A DNA stretch of 64,000 nt from an uncultured Lachnospiraceae bacterium. GTDB taxonomy: Bacteria; Bacillota; Clostridia; Lachnospirales; Lachnospiraceae. The stretch spans positions 1-64,000 of the forward strand of contig CAJUCC010000058.1 in assembly GCA_910585205.1 (NCBI GenBank), written 5' to 3'. Below, in pieces: positions 15,169-24,913 of the stretch (position 1 is its first letter; each line of letters begins with the position of its first letter). The notes under the pieces were generated by a model, which searched no databases, was not told the DNA's origin, and saw only the letters and a program-made list of their open reading frames with translations. Made by a program: the position numbers and the translations under genes.

Positions 15169-17817
15169 ATGAAACCCGTATACCAGCAAACCACACAGGA
15201 ATTATATGAGCAGTTCGGCTCTGCGGAAAAAGGGCTGACCACAGAGGAAGCCGGCGTCCTGCTGACGCGTCACGGCCCCAACCAGCTCGCAGAAGGAAAA
15301 CGGGAATCGCTGCTGCTCGTCTTCCTGAAACAGTTTCAGGACCTGCTCGTCCTGATTCTGATTGCCGCCGCCGTGATCTCATTTCTGTCCGGCAATGCGG
15401 AGAGTACCGTCGTCATATTCGCAGTTATCCTGTTAAATGCGCTGCTCGGAACATTTCAATATCAGAAAGCCCGGAAATCTCTGGATTCTCTGAAGGCTAT
15501 GTCCGCTCCGCATGCGCGTGTGCTGCGAGGCGGCGCAAAAACCGACATCCCCGCTGCAAACATTGTTCCCGGTGACATCCTGCTGCTGGAGGCGGGCGAT
15601 GTTGTCTCCGCTGACGGCCGGATTCTGCGCAATCACTCCCTGCAGGTCAATGAGAGTTCTCTGACCGGTGAATCGGCCAGCGTCGAAAAACAGGACGCAC
15701 CGCTGGAACAGGATGCCGCACTCGCTGACCGTACCAATATGGTATACTCCGGCAGCCTTGTCACCTACGGGCGGGCAGACGTGCTGGTGACGGCGACGGG
15801 GATGCAGACGGAAATCGGCCGCATTGCAGATCTGATGAATGCTGCCGAATCCGGCAAAACCCCGTTGCAGCGCAGTCTCGATGCCTTCAGCCAAAAGCTG
15901 GCCATCGTCATACTGGCCATCTGCGCTCTGGTATTTCTCCTCGGTCTGTTCCGGGAAATGCCGGTCCTGGACGCGCTGCTCTTTGCCGTTGCCCTGGCTG
16001 TTGCAGCCATTCCGGAGGCGCTTGGCTCCATCGTCACCATCGTACAGGCGATCGGCACACAGAAAATGGCAAAGGAACACGCTATTCTCAAGGAACTGCA
16101 GGCCGTGGAAAGTCTCGGCTGTGTCTCCGTTATCTGCTCGGACAAAACCGGCACACTGACGCAGAATAAAATGACCGTACAACAGATTTATATGGAAAAC
16201 ACGCTCTTTGCCCCCTCTGAGCTCAGTCTGAAAAACGAAGGGCACAGGCTTCTCTTATATGACGCCGTCTTAAATAACGACGCCACACTCGCGGATACCG
16301 ATGCAGAACCCGTCAGTCAGAGCGCCATGCTGACGCCCTGCAGTCTGAAAGCCTCCGGTATCGGTGATCCCACGGAATACTGTCTGCTGCTGATGGCCAG
16401 AGAAGCCGGGCTGGATGAGCGGGTATTACGGGACATGATGCCAAGGCTGGAGGAAATCCCCTTTGATTCCGTCCGCAAACTGATGTCTTCCCGGTACCGT
16501 CTGCGCGGTCTGTCCTGCGTTCTGACCAAAGGCGCGGTTGACGAACTGTTATCGCGATCCACCCACATCTTTTCCCACGGTGAGATCCGCCCGATGACAC
16601 AGGCGGATAAAGACGCCGTTATCCGGCAAAACGAAACGTTTTCTCAAGCAGGGCTGCGCGTCCTTTCCTTTGGTTATCGCCGCCTGCCGGAAGACATCCC
16701 GCTGACCATCGGGGCAGAATCACACCTTTGCTTCCTCGGCCTTGTTTCCATTATGGATCCGCCCCGCCCGGAGTCTGCCCCCGCCGTCAGCGCCGCCAGA
16801 GGCGCCGGCATCCGCCCGATTATGATTACGGGAGATCACAAGGTCACGGCGGCCGCCATCGCAAAGCAGATCGGTATTTTCCGCGACGGCGATCTCGCCG
16901 TGACAGGCAGTGAACTGGACCGGATGTCGCAGCAGGAACTGGATGACAATCTGGAAAAAATATCTGTCTATGCACGGGTTTCACCGGAAAATAAAATCCG
17001 CATTGTCGAAAGCTGGCAGAAAAAGAACCATATCGTCGCCATGACCGGGGACGGCGTAAACGATGCGCCGGCGCTGAAAAAGTCGGACATCGGTGTGGCA
17101 ATGGGGATCACCGGTACGGAAGTATCCAAAGATGCCGCATCCATGATACTGACAGACGATAACTTTGCTACCATTATAAAGGCCGTTGCCAATGGCCGGA
17201 ATATTTATCACAATATCCGCAACGCCATTTTATTCCTTTTATCCGGAAATGCCGCCGGCATTCTTGCCGTGCTCTATACGTCCGTCATGAATCTGCCCAT
17301 TCCCTTTGCGGCGGTACAGCTTCTGTTTATTAATCTGGTGACGGACTCTCTGCCGGCCATTGCCATCGGCATGGAACCGCCCGGCAGCGATCTGCTGGCC
17401 ACACCGCCCAGAGATCCAAACGAGGCGATCTTAAGCGGAAGATTCTTCCGCCGCCTGCTTTGGCAGGGCGCCCTGATCGCCGGCGCCACACTGGCCGCAT
17501 ACCATACCGGCCTGCAGCAAAGCCCGGCATGCGCCTGCACGATGGCCTTTTCCACCCTCACCACCGCCAGATTGTTTCACGGTTTTTCCTGCCGGGGTAA
17601 CGGCAGTCTGCGCACACTGGGATTTTGGAAAAACCCTTACAGCATCGCGGCATTCGGAACCGGCATCCTGCTGCTGGCCGTCGTGCTGTACCTGCCCCTG
17701 CTGCAGCCGCTGTTTTCCGTCGTTCCTCTGACCGGTACCCAGACGGCCCTGATTGCCCTGTTCGCATTTTTACCTACATTACTGATCCAGATCAGACGGT
17801 TATGCAAAAAAATGTAA
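15169..17817 (+). CDS. P2-type cation-transporting ATPase, probable Mn2+ (or Ca2+) exporter
   Basis: The 882-residue pump has an N-terminal cation-ATPase domain, the actuator loop NESSLTGES, phosphorylation site DKTGTLT (Asp325), and hinge MTGDGVNDAPAL. Ion-site residues fit a single-site pump: Glu283 in PEALGS of helix 4, and Asn722 and Asp726 in INLVTDS of helix 6. Helix 5 has SGNAAG (Asn694) without the SERCA site I glutamate, as in Golgi-type Ca2+/Mn2+ pumps. ATG 15169 follows AGAAAGGAGATTCCA; the open frame upstream is riboswitch. The Mn2+ riboswitch makes manganese export the best reading; calcium remains possible. Confidence 0.93.
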   Translation: MKPVYQQTTQELYEQFGSAEKGLTTEEAGVLLTRHGPNQLAEGKRESLLLVFLKQFQDLLVLILIAAAVISFLSGNAESTVVIFAVILLNALLGTFQYQKARKSLDSLKAMSAPHARVLRGGAKTDIPAANIVPGDILLLEAGDVVSADGRILRNHSLQVNESSLTGESASVEKQDAPLEQDAALADRTNMVYSGSLVTYGRADVLVTATGMQTEIGRIADLMNAAESGKTPLQRSLDAFSQKLAIVILAICALVFLLGLFREMPVLDALLFAVALAVAAIPEALGSIVTIVQAIGTQKMAKEHAILKELQAVESLGCVSVICSDKTGTLTQNKMTVQQIYMENTLFAPSELSLKNEGHRLLLYDAVLNNDATLADTDAEPVSQSAMLTPCSLKASGIGDPTEYCLLLMAREAGLDERVLRDMMPRLEEIPFDSVRKLMSSRYRLRGLSCVLTKGAVDELLSRSTHIFSHGEIRPMTQADKDAVIRQNETFSQAGLRVLSFGYRRLPEDIPLTIGAESHLCFLGLVSIMDPPRPESAPAVSAARGAGIRPIMITGDHKVTAAAIAKQIGIFRDGDLAVTGSELDRMSQQELDDNLEKISVYARVSPENKIRIVESWQKKNHIVAMTGDGVNDAPALKKSDIGVAMGITGTEVSKDAASMILTDDNFATIIKAVANGRNIYHNIRNAILFLLSGNAAGILAVLYTSVMNLPIPFAAVQLLFINLVTDSLPAIAIGMEPPGSDLLATPPRDPNEAILSGRFFRRLLWQGALIAGATLAAYHTGLQQSPACACTMAFSTLTTARLFHGFSCRGNGSLRTLGFWKNPYSIAAFGTGILLLAVVLYLPLLQPLFSVVPLTGTQTALIALFAFLPTLLIQIRRLCKKM

Positions 17818-17830
17818 CCGGCTACAAAGT

Positions 17831-17861
17831 CAAAAGGTGCCCCGTTTCAGGGCACCTTTTG
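17831..17861. terminator. bidirectional terminator
   Basis: AAAAGGTGCCC and GGGCACCTTTT form an 11-bp stem with a 7-base loop and A/T tracts on both sides, between the convergent ATPase and alpha-galactosidase genes. Confidence 0.88.
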
Positions 17862-17862
17862 A

Positions 17863-19959
17863 TTACTGTTCCAGAGATACGGCAGCGGCCTTCATATCAT
17901 CCGAAAATATCAGTTCGAGGCAGCCGTCACGAATCACTGCCTGTTCCGCTTCGCTGGAATAGACTGCGGTGATCCGGCAGCCGTCCGGTACGGGAACAGA
18001 GGCCCGCACCCCTGCGGCCCCATGGAATCCATGGAACACGGCAACCGCTCCGCCGTCCTCTCCCACGCGCAAAACGCCCTGCCAGCCATGCGGATGCCGA
18101 TAACTTGTGATCTCCGTACCATACCGATACGTAAATCCTTTCTTGATAACAGGCGCTATCTTTTTGTAAAAGGCAATGCCGTCATCCAAAACTTTCCACT
18201 GCGCATCGGAAAGCTCCCTGACATCACCGGAAATGCACATTCTGCCCAAGAACGTGGCCGCCACAGAGTAGGCAATCCGCTTCAGCGAATCGCTCCTGCG
18301 GATCACAGCCCATATCTGGCTCTGCCGCGGCAAAACTGCACGGTGAAGATTCGCCGCAATAATCGGAATTTCTTCGCATTCATGCGCATCGGAAAACGAA
18401 GCCATACTGCACGCGGACATCATCAGCGGTTCCAGCTTATGCCCGCCCGAAGAACAGTTTTCCAGAATAATCCCCGGTATCTCCGCCTTTATCCTGCGGA
18501 TAAAGGCAAGCGACGCCACCATATTCTGACGCAGCCCCTCTCCGAGACTTTCCGCACCGTCGCAGCCAATGCCAATCGTGTCGTTATAATCCATTTTCAT
18601 ATAGGAAAAACCGTACTTTTTCAGCGTGCCGATCACACGCTCCGTCAGGTAATCCTGCACCCACGGCTGACGCATGTCCCAGAAGCGCCGCATGGAAGTC
18701 GTAAGTGCGCATCCGTCCCGCTGCAGCAGATGTTCCGTCATCCGATATGCTTTTGCCTCACTGCCGACATTGTCGATCTCAAACCAGATGCCGGCTTTCA
18801 TACCGCTTTCCCGAATCAGGTCGACGGTCTTTTGCAGCCCTTCCGGGAACAGTTCATCGGAAACCACATAATCTCCCATGGCAATGTCCCATGGAATCCC
18901 GTTCTGCCGGTACCATCCACAGTCAATAATAAAATACGAAAATCCTTTATCTTTGATAATATCCAGAATTCCCCGGATGTTTTCATGGCTGGGGCATCCC
19001 CATGTCGTGCAATATTCATTGAATAATATGGGAAGCTCCTGCTCACAGTCCGGCCCTGCCTCCACTGTATGCTCCAGCGCGGCGGTCAGTCTCTGAAAGA
19101 TTGCCTCATAGTTTTGCGAACAGCATACGGAAAGAATCGCCTCCGGTGTCGTAAAGCTGCTCCCCGGTCTGATCTCCTTCATCCAATGCCCCAGTTCCCT
19201 GTCCGCCAGACCGCCGGACATCTGCACGTCATCGCCTCTGCGATATACTTCCATCTGCCACGAAGCGTTATGAGCAATCTGAACGCCCCAGAAAATATGG
19301 TTTTTGCTGTCTTCGAGTACCAGACTGGGAAAATAGCCGTTTACCGGCATGGAACCCGCCTGCCCGAAACGCTCTGCCCGCACCGCATGCCCCGCCCAGG
19401 ACGGCTCCAACTGCATCTCTTCCAGCGTTTTCGTCTCCAGACGTCCTTCCATACTCCAGACCCCGCGCAGTCTGTGCATCTTTATCGTGTCATAGCCGTC
19501 ACCTTCCATCAGGGGCGAAATTTTTCCCAGAGAAAAGCTCGACAAAAGCTCCAGTACTGCCGTCTCCGCACCCTCATTAAAAAATGTACAGAAACTGCGC
19601 AGATTTTTCTCCCCTTCGCGATATGTGATATGATGATCGATTCTGTAATTGCGTGTATCACATACGGTTGTACAAATGTCTGTCAGGCCACCGCTATGTG
19701 ACATTTCCTGTTTTACAAACCTGAATTCTTCCGTCGTGCGGCTCTGACGCATCGTCCTGCCGCCCGCATAACCGCCCGCATACATATCTCCGGCGATCTT
19801 AACCTGAACCAGATTGTCGGGATACGGCTTTTCCCGCTGTGCCTCCCGGTATTCCACGCCTTCCGGCAACAACACCAGTTCCGGATTATGCGTTTCCGTG
19901 TCCATCACATAGACCGCCTGCATGTCCCCCAGTACATACGATTTGATTATCTCCGTCAT
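17863..19959 (-). CDS. alpha-galactosidase, glycoside hydrolase family 36
   Basis: The 698-residue retaining enzyme removes terminal alpha-1,6-galactose from melibiose or raffinose-type sugars. It has the N-terminal beta-sandwich, a TIM barrel with FIIDCGWY (about 343-350), the nucleophile Asp457 in KMDYND, the ENCSSGGHKLEP block (about 500-511), and the acid/base Asp524 in FSDAHE. No signal peptide is present, so it acts in the cytoplasm on imported oligosaccharide. Length is normal for GH36. It is the last gene after two permeases (8-base gap) and a binding protein, all on the minus strand. Confidence 0.94.
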   Translation of the reverse strand: MTEIIKSYVLGDMQAVYVMDTETHNPELVLLPEGVEYREAQREKPYPDNLVQVKIAGDMYAGGYAGGRTMRQSRTTEEFRFVKQEMSHSGGLTDICTTVCDTRNYRIDHHITYREGEKNLRSFCTFFNEGAETAVLELLSSFSLGKISPLMEGDGYDTIKMHRLRGVWSMEGRLETKTLEEMQLEPSWAGHAVRAERFGQAGSMPVNGYFPSLVLEDSKNHIFWGVQIAHNASWQMEVYRRGDDVQMSGGLADRELGHWMKEIRPGSSFTTPEAILSVCCSQNYEAIFQRLTAALEHTVEAGPDCEQELPILFNEYCTTWGCPSHENIRGILDIIKDKGFSYFIIDCGWYRQNGIPWDIAMGDYVVSDELFPEGLQKTVDLIRESGMKAGIWFEIDNVGSEAKAYRMTEHLLQRDGCALTTSMRRFWDMRQPWVQDYLTERVIGTLKKYGFSYMKMDYNDTIGIGCDGAESLGEGLRQNMVASLAFIRRIKAEIPGIILENCSSGGHKLEPLMMSACSMASFSDAHECEEIPIIAANLHRAVLPRQSQIWAVIRRSDSLKRIAYSVAATFLGRMCISGDVRELSDAQWKVLDDGIAFYKKIAPVIKKGFTYRYGTEITSYRHPHGWQGVLRVGEDGGAVAVFHGFHGAAGVRASVPVPDGCRITAVYSSEAEQAVIRDGCLELIFSDDMKAAAVSLEQ

Positions 19960-19967
19960 TTTTACAC

Positions 19968-20837
19968 CTATCCTTTCACCGCACCGACCGTCATGCCTTT
20001 GATAAAATATTTCTGCAGGCTCATAAACAGTATTGCTATCGGCAGCACCGAAATCACAATCGCCGCCATTGCCGTCGTATAGTCGCTCGACTGTGCGGAA
20101 AACAGCGACTGAATAGCTACCGTCAGCGTTTTCAGATCTTTCTTACTCACATACAGACTGGCAAGCAGATAGTCGTTCCATATCTGAAACGCCTGCATAA
20201 TAATCAGTGTCGCCATTGCCGGCTTCAACAGCGGCATCACCACGGTAAAATATGTCCGCAGCACAGAACAGCCGTCGATTCGCGCCGCTTCTTCCAATTC
20301 GATCGGCACCGTAGACATAAAACTGTTCATTAAAAAGACGCCGAACGAAATCCCCGTAGCCACATACATAAAAATAATGCCATATCGTGTATTGGTCAGG
20401 TTCAGCCGATACCCGATGATATAAATCGGCAGAAACAATGCCTGATACGGAATTAAGATACCGATAATAAAGTATACATAACAGAATTTAAAAAACCTGG
20501 CGCGGCATCTGGCAATCGCCCAGGCCGTCGTACCGCAAAGCAAGGCCAGAATCAGGACACTGACCGCCGTATAGAGAAGCGTATTGGTAAACGTCGTAGC
20601 CAGATTGAGTTTATCAAACGCTTTTTTATAATTATCCAGTTGAAACGAGGACGGCAGCGAAAGCGGGCTGGTCAAATACAGCTCTTTTTTCGTTTTAAAC
20701 GAATAATTGATTATGATTAATATGGGAGCGATAAAAAATACTGCCATGACCGACATCAATATCTGTATTAAAAACGTTGTCTTCGTATAACGCTGATGCG
20801 GCGTATCTTCTTTCTGTTTTTTCTTTTCCCATGCCAT
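19968..20837 (-). CDS. carbohydrate ABC transporter permease (MalG/LacG family)
   Basis: The 289-residue inner-membrane subunit has six helices. The MalG-type N-terminus (about 28-48 as first helix) is followed by the EAA coupling loop ELEEAARIDGCSVLRTYF near residues 180-200 and the C-terminal QKYFIKGMTVGAVKG. Its ATG overlaps the stop of the partner permease by one base (TAATG). With that partner and the binding protein it forms an importer of the CUT1 class, most likely for alpha-galactosides given the GH36 gene next to it. Confidence 0.92.
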   Translation of the reverse strand: MAWEKKKQKEDTPHQRYTKTTFLIQILMSVMAVFFIAPILIIINYSFKTKKELYLTSPLSLPSSFQLDNYKKAFDKLNLATTFTNTLLYTAVSVLILALLCGTTAWAIARCRARFFKFCYVYFIIGILIPYQALFLPIYIIGYRLNLTNTRYGIIFMYVATGISFGVFLMNSFMSTVPIELEEAARIDGCSVLRTYFTVVMPLLKPAMATLIIMQAFQIWNDYLLASLYVSKKDLKTLTVAIQSLFSAQSSDYTTAMAAIVISVLPIAILFMSLQKYFIKGMTVGAVKG

Positions 20838-21727
20838 TATTGCTGCACCTCCTTGCTTTTCAGTCCCTTTACCTGTATCAGTGCAACCAGCAGCAGTACG
20901 AGAACAAGCGAAACAGACATGGCAGAGCCATACCCGTACTGCCGTCCGTTAATGGCCGTGGTATACGTCTGATAGATCACGGAAGTGGATGCCCGCCCGG
21001 GTCCTCCTTTTGTAGAAGATACGAGCAGATCATATACTTTCAGTGAGCCGGTCGTAATGCCTACGACACAGATCGTAATGGCCGGTGCCAGCATGGGAAG
21101 CGTCACATTGCGAAACCGGGTCCACGCCCCTGCGCCGTCAACCTTCGCCGCTTCGTACAGATCACCCGGAATCGACTGCAGGCCGGCCAGATAAATCAGC
21201 ATCCAGTACCCCACCCACTGCCAGTTATTGGCAATCAGCAGTCCCGACAGAACCGTCTTTCCGTCACCGAACAGCAGAAAACTGATATTGGTCCCCAGCA
21301 GATCATTCAATGCCGGCAGCACATTGGAAAACATCTTTAACCAGACAAAGCCGACAATCAGCGCGCTGATTAAGCAGGGCACAAAGAACGCCGTCCGGTA
21401 TATTTTCTGCGCCTTAATTCCGCTGTCCAACGCGATGGCAAACGCCAACGCCAGCACATTCTGAATAACGGTATTGCCGATCGTAAATCGAATCGTGAAC
21501 CACCATGCGGAACGAAAATCACTGTCCTGTATCAAATCGATATAATTTCGCAATCCGACAAACGGTTTTTCCGCGGACATGCCGTCCCAGCTCGTAAACG
21601 AGTACCGGAATGCCAGCAGCAGTGGTATAATCAGGCCGATCGTAAAAATAATCAGACCGGGCAGCACCAGAACCAGATATTGCTTTTCCAGCTTCTTTTC
21701 CATGGAATTTCTGTTTATGTTTTTCAT
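20837..21727 (-). CDS. carbohydrate ABC transporter permease (MalF/LacF family)
   Basis: This 296-residue CUT1 permease has six helices, the family signature PFVGLRNYIDLIQD after the first helix, and the EAA loop DLYEAAKVDGAGAWTRF. ATG 21727 has TGGAGGTCAAT upstream; a start nine codons earlier lacks a site. It is the first of two paired permeases and follows the binding-protein gene after a 117-base gap holding a hairpin that probably lowers permease output. Confidence 0.92.
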   Translation of the reverse strand: MKNINRNSMEKKLEKQYLVLVLPGLIIFTIGLIIPLLLAFRYSFTSWDGMSAEKPFVGLRNYIDLIQDSDFRSAWWFTIRFTIGNTVIQNVLALAFAIALDSGIKAQKIYRTAFFVPCLISALIVGFVWLKMFSNVLPALNDLLGTNISFLLFGDGKTVLSGLLIANNWQWVGYWMLIYLAGLQSIPGDLYEAAKVDGAGAWTRFRNVTLPMLAPAITICVVGITTGSLKVYDLLVSSTKGGPGRASTSVIYQTYTTAINGRQYGYGSAMSVSLVLVLLLVALIQVKGLKSKEVQQ

Positions 21728-21763
21728 ATTGACCTCCAGAGCAGACTGCGGCACGGTTTTGTG

Positions 21764-21796
21764 AAAAAAGGACTGCCGGTATAGCAGCCCTTTTTT
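21764..21796 (-). terminator. intra-operon terminator/attenuator after the binding-protein gene
   Basis: AAAAAAGGGCTGC pairs with GCAGTCCTTTTTT on the minus strand, with T residues following. It lies between binding protein and permease, where partial termination commonly sets the ratio of the two. Confidence 0.75.
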
Positions 21797-21844
21797 AATT
21801 TCCTGTTTGTATGAACCGGCCGTGATCCGCCGTCTTTATTTCAT

Positions 21845-23185
21845 TCAGTTTGCGCTGCTCGCGTCAACCCGCCCGTCCGATGCTTCCAGAGCATCTTCAA
21901 AGCTGCTGTCTCCCTGCAACCATGCCGCGATGTCCTTTGCATTTTCTTCCTGGAAACCACCCCATACGAGCTGATTATTTCCCAGTGTGACATCCACGAT
22001 CATGCCGTCCGCCGCATATTTATCAATGTCGGCCTGGCTCGGATTGGTAAAAGTCGGAGTCACATCCTTTAACATGGAAGCCGTTTTTGTATAGTCATAA
22101 ATCTCCACTGCCAGCTCCTGATTTCCCGTCAGTACATCCAGTACACAGTTGATCGCATCCTGATGCTCGCTGTTTGCGCTTGTCATAACCGTGATGTTCG
22201 GCTCAAAGATCAGTTTGGAATCACCGCTCTGGTTCGGGAACGGGAAAATGCCGAAATCAAAGCTTTCGTCAATATCGAGGAAATTCTGAATCGACCACGA
22301 ACCGGAAACCTTCATCGCCGCTTCGCCCAGAACCATTTTCGCATCGCAGTCTGTCTGCTCGGTGGAGAATGTCTCAGGGTATGTGTTATCAAAAATCAGC
22401 TTATTATACTGATACGCGGCCTGCGCCATTTTGTCTTCGGCAAACGAAACTTCTCCTGCCCGGAATTTATCACCCCATGTGGGATCGTTATTGAATACAT
22501 CGTTCATCATAAACTGCATAGTGACATTGCCGATCGACCAGGTGTCAACCATATGGCTGGCAAACGGTGTGATTCCTTTTGCCTTACAGTCGTCAATAAT
22601 GGCCTGCAGATCTTCCTGTGTTTTCGGAATCTCCCATCCGTTCTCTGCAAACATTGTCTTATTGTAATAAACACCCTGATACAGTGCATTGTATACAAGG
22701 CCATATGTCTTTCCGTCGATTGTCACGTTTTCCCTTGCCGCATCCAAGCCCCGGTCCAGATATGTGGCATCAATTTCACTCAGAATGCCCTGCGGTGCAT
22801 ACGTAGCCACATCCTGTGCCTTACCGATCATAATATCCGGCAGGCCGGACTGCATATACTGCTGCATTTTCGGCTGGAAGTCATTGCCCCAGTCCACGCA
22901 TTCCCATTCCAGCGTAATATTGGGATACTGCTCCGCCAACGCCGCGTCGATCATATCCTCGATCCCCGCATCTGTTGTGGACTGTCCGGCCAGCACGGTC
23001 AGTGTCACTTTCTCCGAGGTGCCCGCACCGTCTGCTTCCGGTGCAGCCGACGCCTGTGCATCTCCGCTTTCGGCCGGTGCTTCGGCCGGCGCATTGTTAT
23101 CCGCCTGTCCGCTTCCGCCGCATCCTGTCAGTGCAGCCGCTATCATCGTTGTTCCCAAAATCAGACTGATTAACTTTCTTTTCAT
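21845..23185 (-). CDS. sugar ABC transporter substrate-binding lipoprotein (CUT1)
   Basis: The 446-residue lipoprotein has a signal peptide with lipobox ALTGCGG (Cys at about 22), an Ala/Glu/Gly-rich linker of about 40 residues, then a type I extracytoplasmic binding fold (TLTVLAGQSTTDAGIEDMI; GEAAMKVSGSWSIQNFLD). It would capture oligosaccharide outside the membrane and deliver it to the two permeases encoded downstream. The substrate is inferred as an alpha-galactoside from the adjacent GH36 enzyme. ATG 23185 has AAAGGGAGAAGATT upstream; an upstream in-frame start at 23299 would run through the terminator of the previous gene. Confidence 0.92.
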   Translation of the reverse strand: MKRKLISLILGTTMIAAALTGCGGSGQADNNAPAEAPAESGDAQASAAPEADGAGTSEKVTLTVLAGQSTTDAGIEDMIDAALAEQYPNITLEWECVDWGNDFQPKMQQYMQSGLPDIMIGKAQDVATYAPQGILSEIDATYLDRGLDAARENVTIDGKTYGLVYNALYQGVYYNKTMFAENGWEIPKTQEDLQAIIDDCKAKGITPFASHMVDTWSIGNVTMQFMMNDVFNNDPTWGDKFRAGEVSFAEDKMAQAAYQYNKLIFDNTYPETFSTEQTDCDAKMVLGEAAMKVSGSWSIQNFLDIDESFDFGIFPFPNQSGDSKLIFEPNITVMTSANSEHQDAINCVLDVLTGNQELAVEIYDYTKTASMLKDVTPTFTNPSQADIDKYAADGMIVDVTLGNNQLVWGGFQEENAKDIAAWLQGDSSFEDALEASDGRVDASSAN

Positions 23186-23264
23186 AATCTTCTCCCTTTC
23201 CTGTGTTTTTTTACTCTGATACCAGTCTACCCTTTTTTCCTCTGTACAACTAGGACATATTTGC

Positions 23265-23306
23265 AAAAAGCAGTTGTACTTTCTTGTGAAAAAGTACAAC
23301 CGCTTT
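23265..23306 (-). terminator. terminator after the YesN-type regulator gene
   Basis: GTTGTACTTT (23273-23282) and AAAGTACAAC (23291-23300) form a perfect 10-bp stem that extends through AAAGC/GCTTT, then TTTTT on the minus strand. The same GTTGTAC word recurs at 23244-23250, so the region may also bind a regulator. Confidence 0.7.
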
Positions 23307-23323
23307 CCGGTGACACAAAATAT

Positions 23324-24913
23324 TCATTTGTACATCTGTCCTGCCCGGTACTCGCGCGGACTGTATCCTGTAACTTTTTTAAAGACTCTGCTGAAATACG
23401 TGTAATCGTCATACCCTGTCAGAAACGCGATTTCCGTCAGATTGATTCTTTCGTCTTCCATGTATTCTCTGGCTTTTTCCATCCGCTTCTCCGCAATATA
23501 GAGCATCAGATTTTTTCCCGTCTCCTGTTTAAACATTCTGGAGAAATACGAACTGTCCACACTGTATTTTTCCGCCAGTCGTATCAGTGTCAGTTCTTCA
23601 AAATAATTGCTGTCTATATATGCTGCCGCGTCGCGCACAATATCCCGGATCGAGCCGCCGGCATCCTGCTTCCGCTCTATGGCAGTATTGTCTATCATCT
23701 CTGTCAGCATATCGCACGAAAGACCGCCGTCCAGTCGTTCCACCAGCTTATCCGCCATCTCCGTCAGACTTTCCATCTCCTGAACCGCCGCCGACTCCCC
23801 GCTCTGAAGCAGATCTTCCAACAGCAGATTGCAGATCCGTTTCACCGTCTGTTTCACTTCCAGATAACCCCATTCACTGCCGCTGCAGCTTCCCAGTCCG
23901 ATGTCTTTCCATATCAGCTCTTTCAGCGCCCTCCGGTTTCCCGCTTTCAGCAACGCTCTGATCTGCATTTCAATTTCCTGACTGATGCGGTTTTTTACCG
24001 TTTTTTGAATGTTTTTCTCTTCCTGATTGCAGAATATAACCATGCTCTCTCTCTGAAAAGGTCTTGTCATAAGCACAGACACGCTCTGCACATAAGCGCT
24101 GTGTATACTCTCCATCGTATAGGTGTGTTCACTGACCGCAATGGTGACAGGACTTTTTCCCTCGCGAAGAAAATTATCCAGAATACGCCGTGCAGCACGC
24201 TCCTGCTGTGCCGGCTCCATCTCCGTTACGACAATGAACTCGTTGGAGCGGAAGATATGGTTAAAAATCAGCAGGTTCCCGATTCCCGTAATTTCTTTCA
24301 TCCGCTTTTTCATCTGACAGGAGAGCAAATTCATATCATAGTGATACTCTTCCATATACCCCTGCAGTTCATGAATCTTAATCAGCATAACACTGCAGCC
24401 GGCCATTTCCTGCTCCGTCATAATCGCCGGCAGGAACGGTGTCTGTTCTTTTTCCACGAGAAGGCTGAGTTCCCTGTCCTGTATCAGCGACGCCGCCTTC
24501 CAGATCTGCATCCGGTTTTTTTCTTCTGCCCCTATAATTTCCAGTGCACGGGAAACAGCGTTGACCAGCTCGATCTTGCTCACGGGCTTCAACAGGTAAT
24601 TGATCGCTCCCGCCACCAGCGTTTCTTTGACATAAGCGAAATCATCGTATCCGCTGATTACAAACACCACAATCTCCGGATATTTTTCCTTTACCGCTTT
24701 CACCAGCTCCACGCCGTTCACAAAAGGCATATTAATGTCGGTAATCAGAATATCCGGGCGCTCCTGTCCGATTCGCAGCAGTACTTCCTCGCCGTCTTCT
24801 GCCGGCTTCATAAACGTAATATGATATTCCTCCCAGTTTATCATATTGCGGAGCTTTTCCCGGGTCCAGTATTCGTCGTCCGCCACCAGCAGCTTGTAAT
24901 TTACCTTTTCCAT
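23324..24913 (-). CDS. YesN-type response regulator with AraC DNA-binding domain
   Basis: The 529-residue protein has an N-terminal receiver domain (LLVADDEYWTREKLR, phospho-acceptor Asp in ILITDINMPFVNGVEL near residue 57, and LLKPVS), a central helical region, and a C-terminal double helix-turn-helix of AraC type (about 425-525, with YSVDSSYFSRMFKQETG and GYDDYTYFSRVFKKVTGYSP). It is the cognate partner of the YesM kinase, whose gene overlaps by 13 bases. The likely targets are the binding protein, permease and alpha-galactosidase genes directly downstream. Confidence 0.94.
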   Translation of the reverse strand: MEKVNYKLLVADDEYWTREKLRNMINWEEYHITFMKPAEDGEEVLLRIGQERPDILITDINMPFVNGVELVKAVKEKYPEIVVFVISGYDDFAYVKETLVAGAINYLLKPVSKIELVNAVSRALEIIGAEEKNRMQIWKAASLIQDRELSLLVEKEQTPFLPAIMTEQEMAGCSVMLIKIHELQGYMEEYHYDMNLLSCQMKKRMKEITGIGNLLIFNHIFRSNEFIVVTEMEPAQQERAARRILDNFLREGKSPVTIAVSEHTYTMESIHSAYVQSVSVLMTRPFQRESMVIFCNQEEKNIQKTVKNRISQEIEMQIRALLKAGNRRALKELIWKDIGLGSCSGSEWGYLEVKQTVKRICNLLLEDLLQSGESAAVQEMESLTEMADKLVERLDGGLSCDMLTEMIDNTAIERKQDAGGSIRDIVRDAAAYIDSNYFEELTLIRLAEKYSVDSSYFSRMFKQETGKNLMLYIAEKRMEKAREYMEDERINLTEIAFLTGYDDYTYFSRVFKKVTGYSPREYRAGQMYK

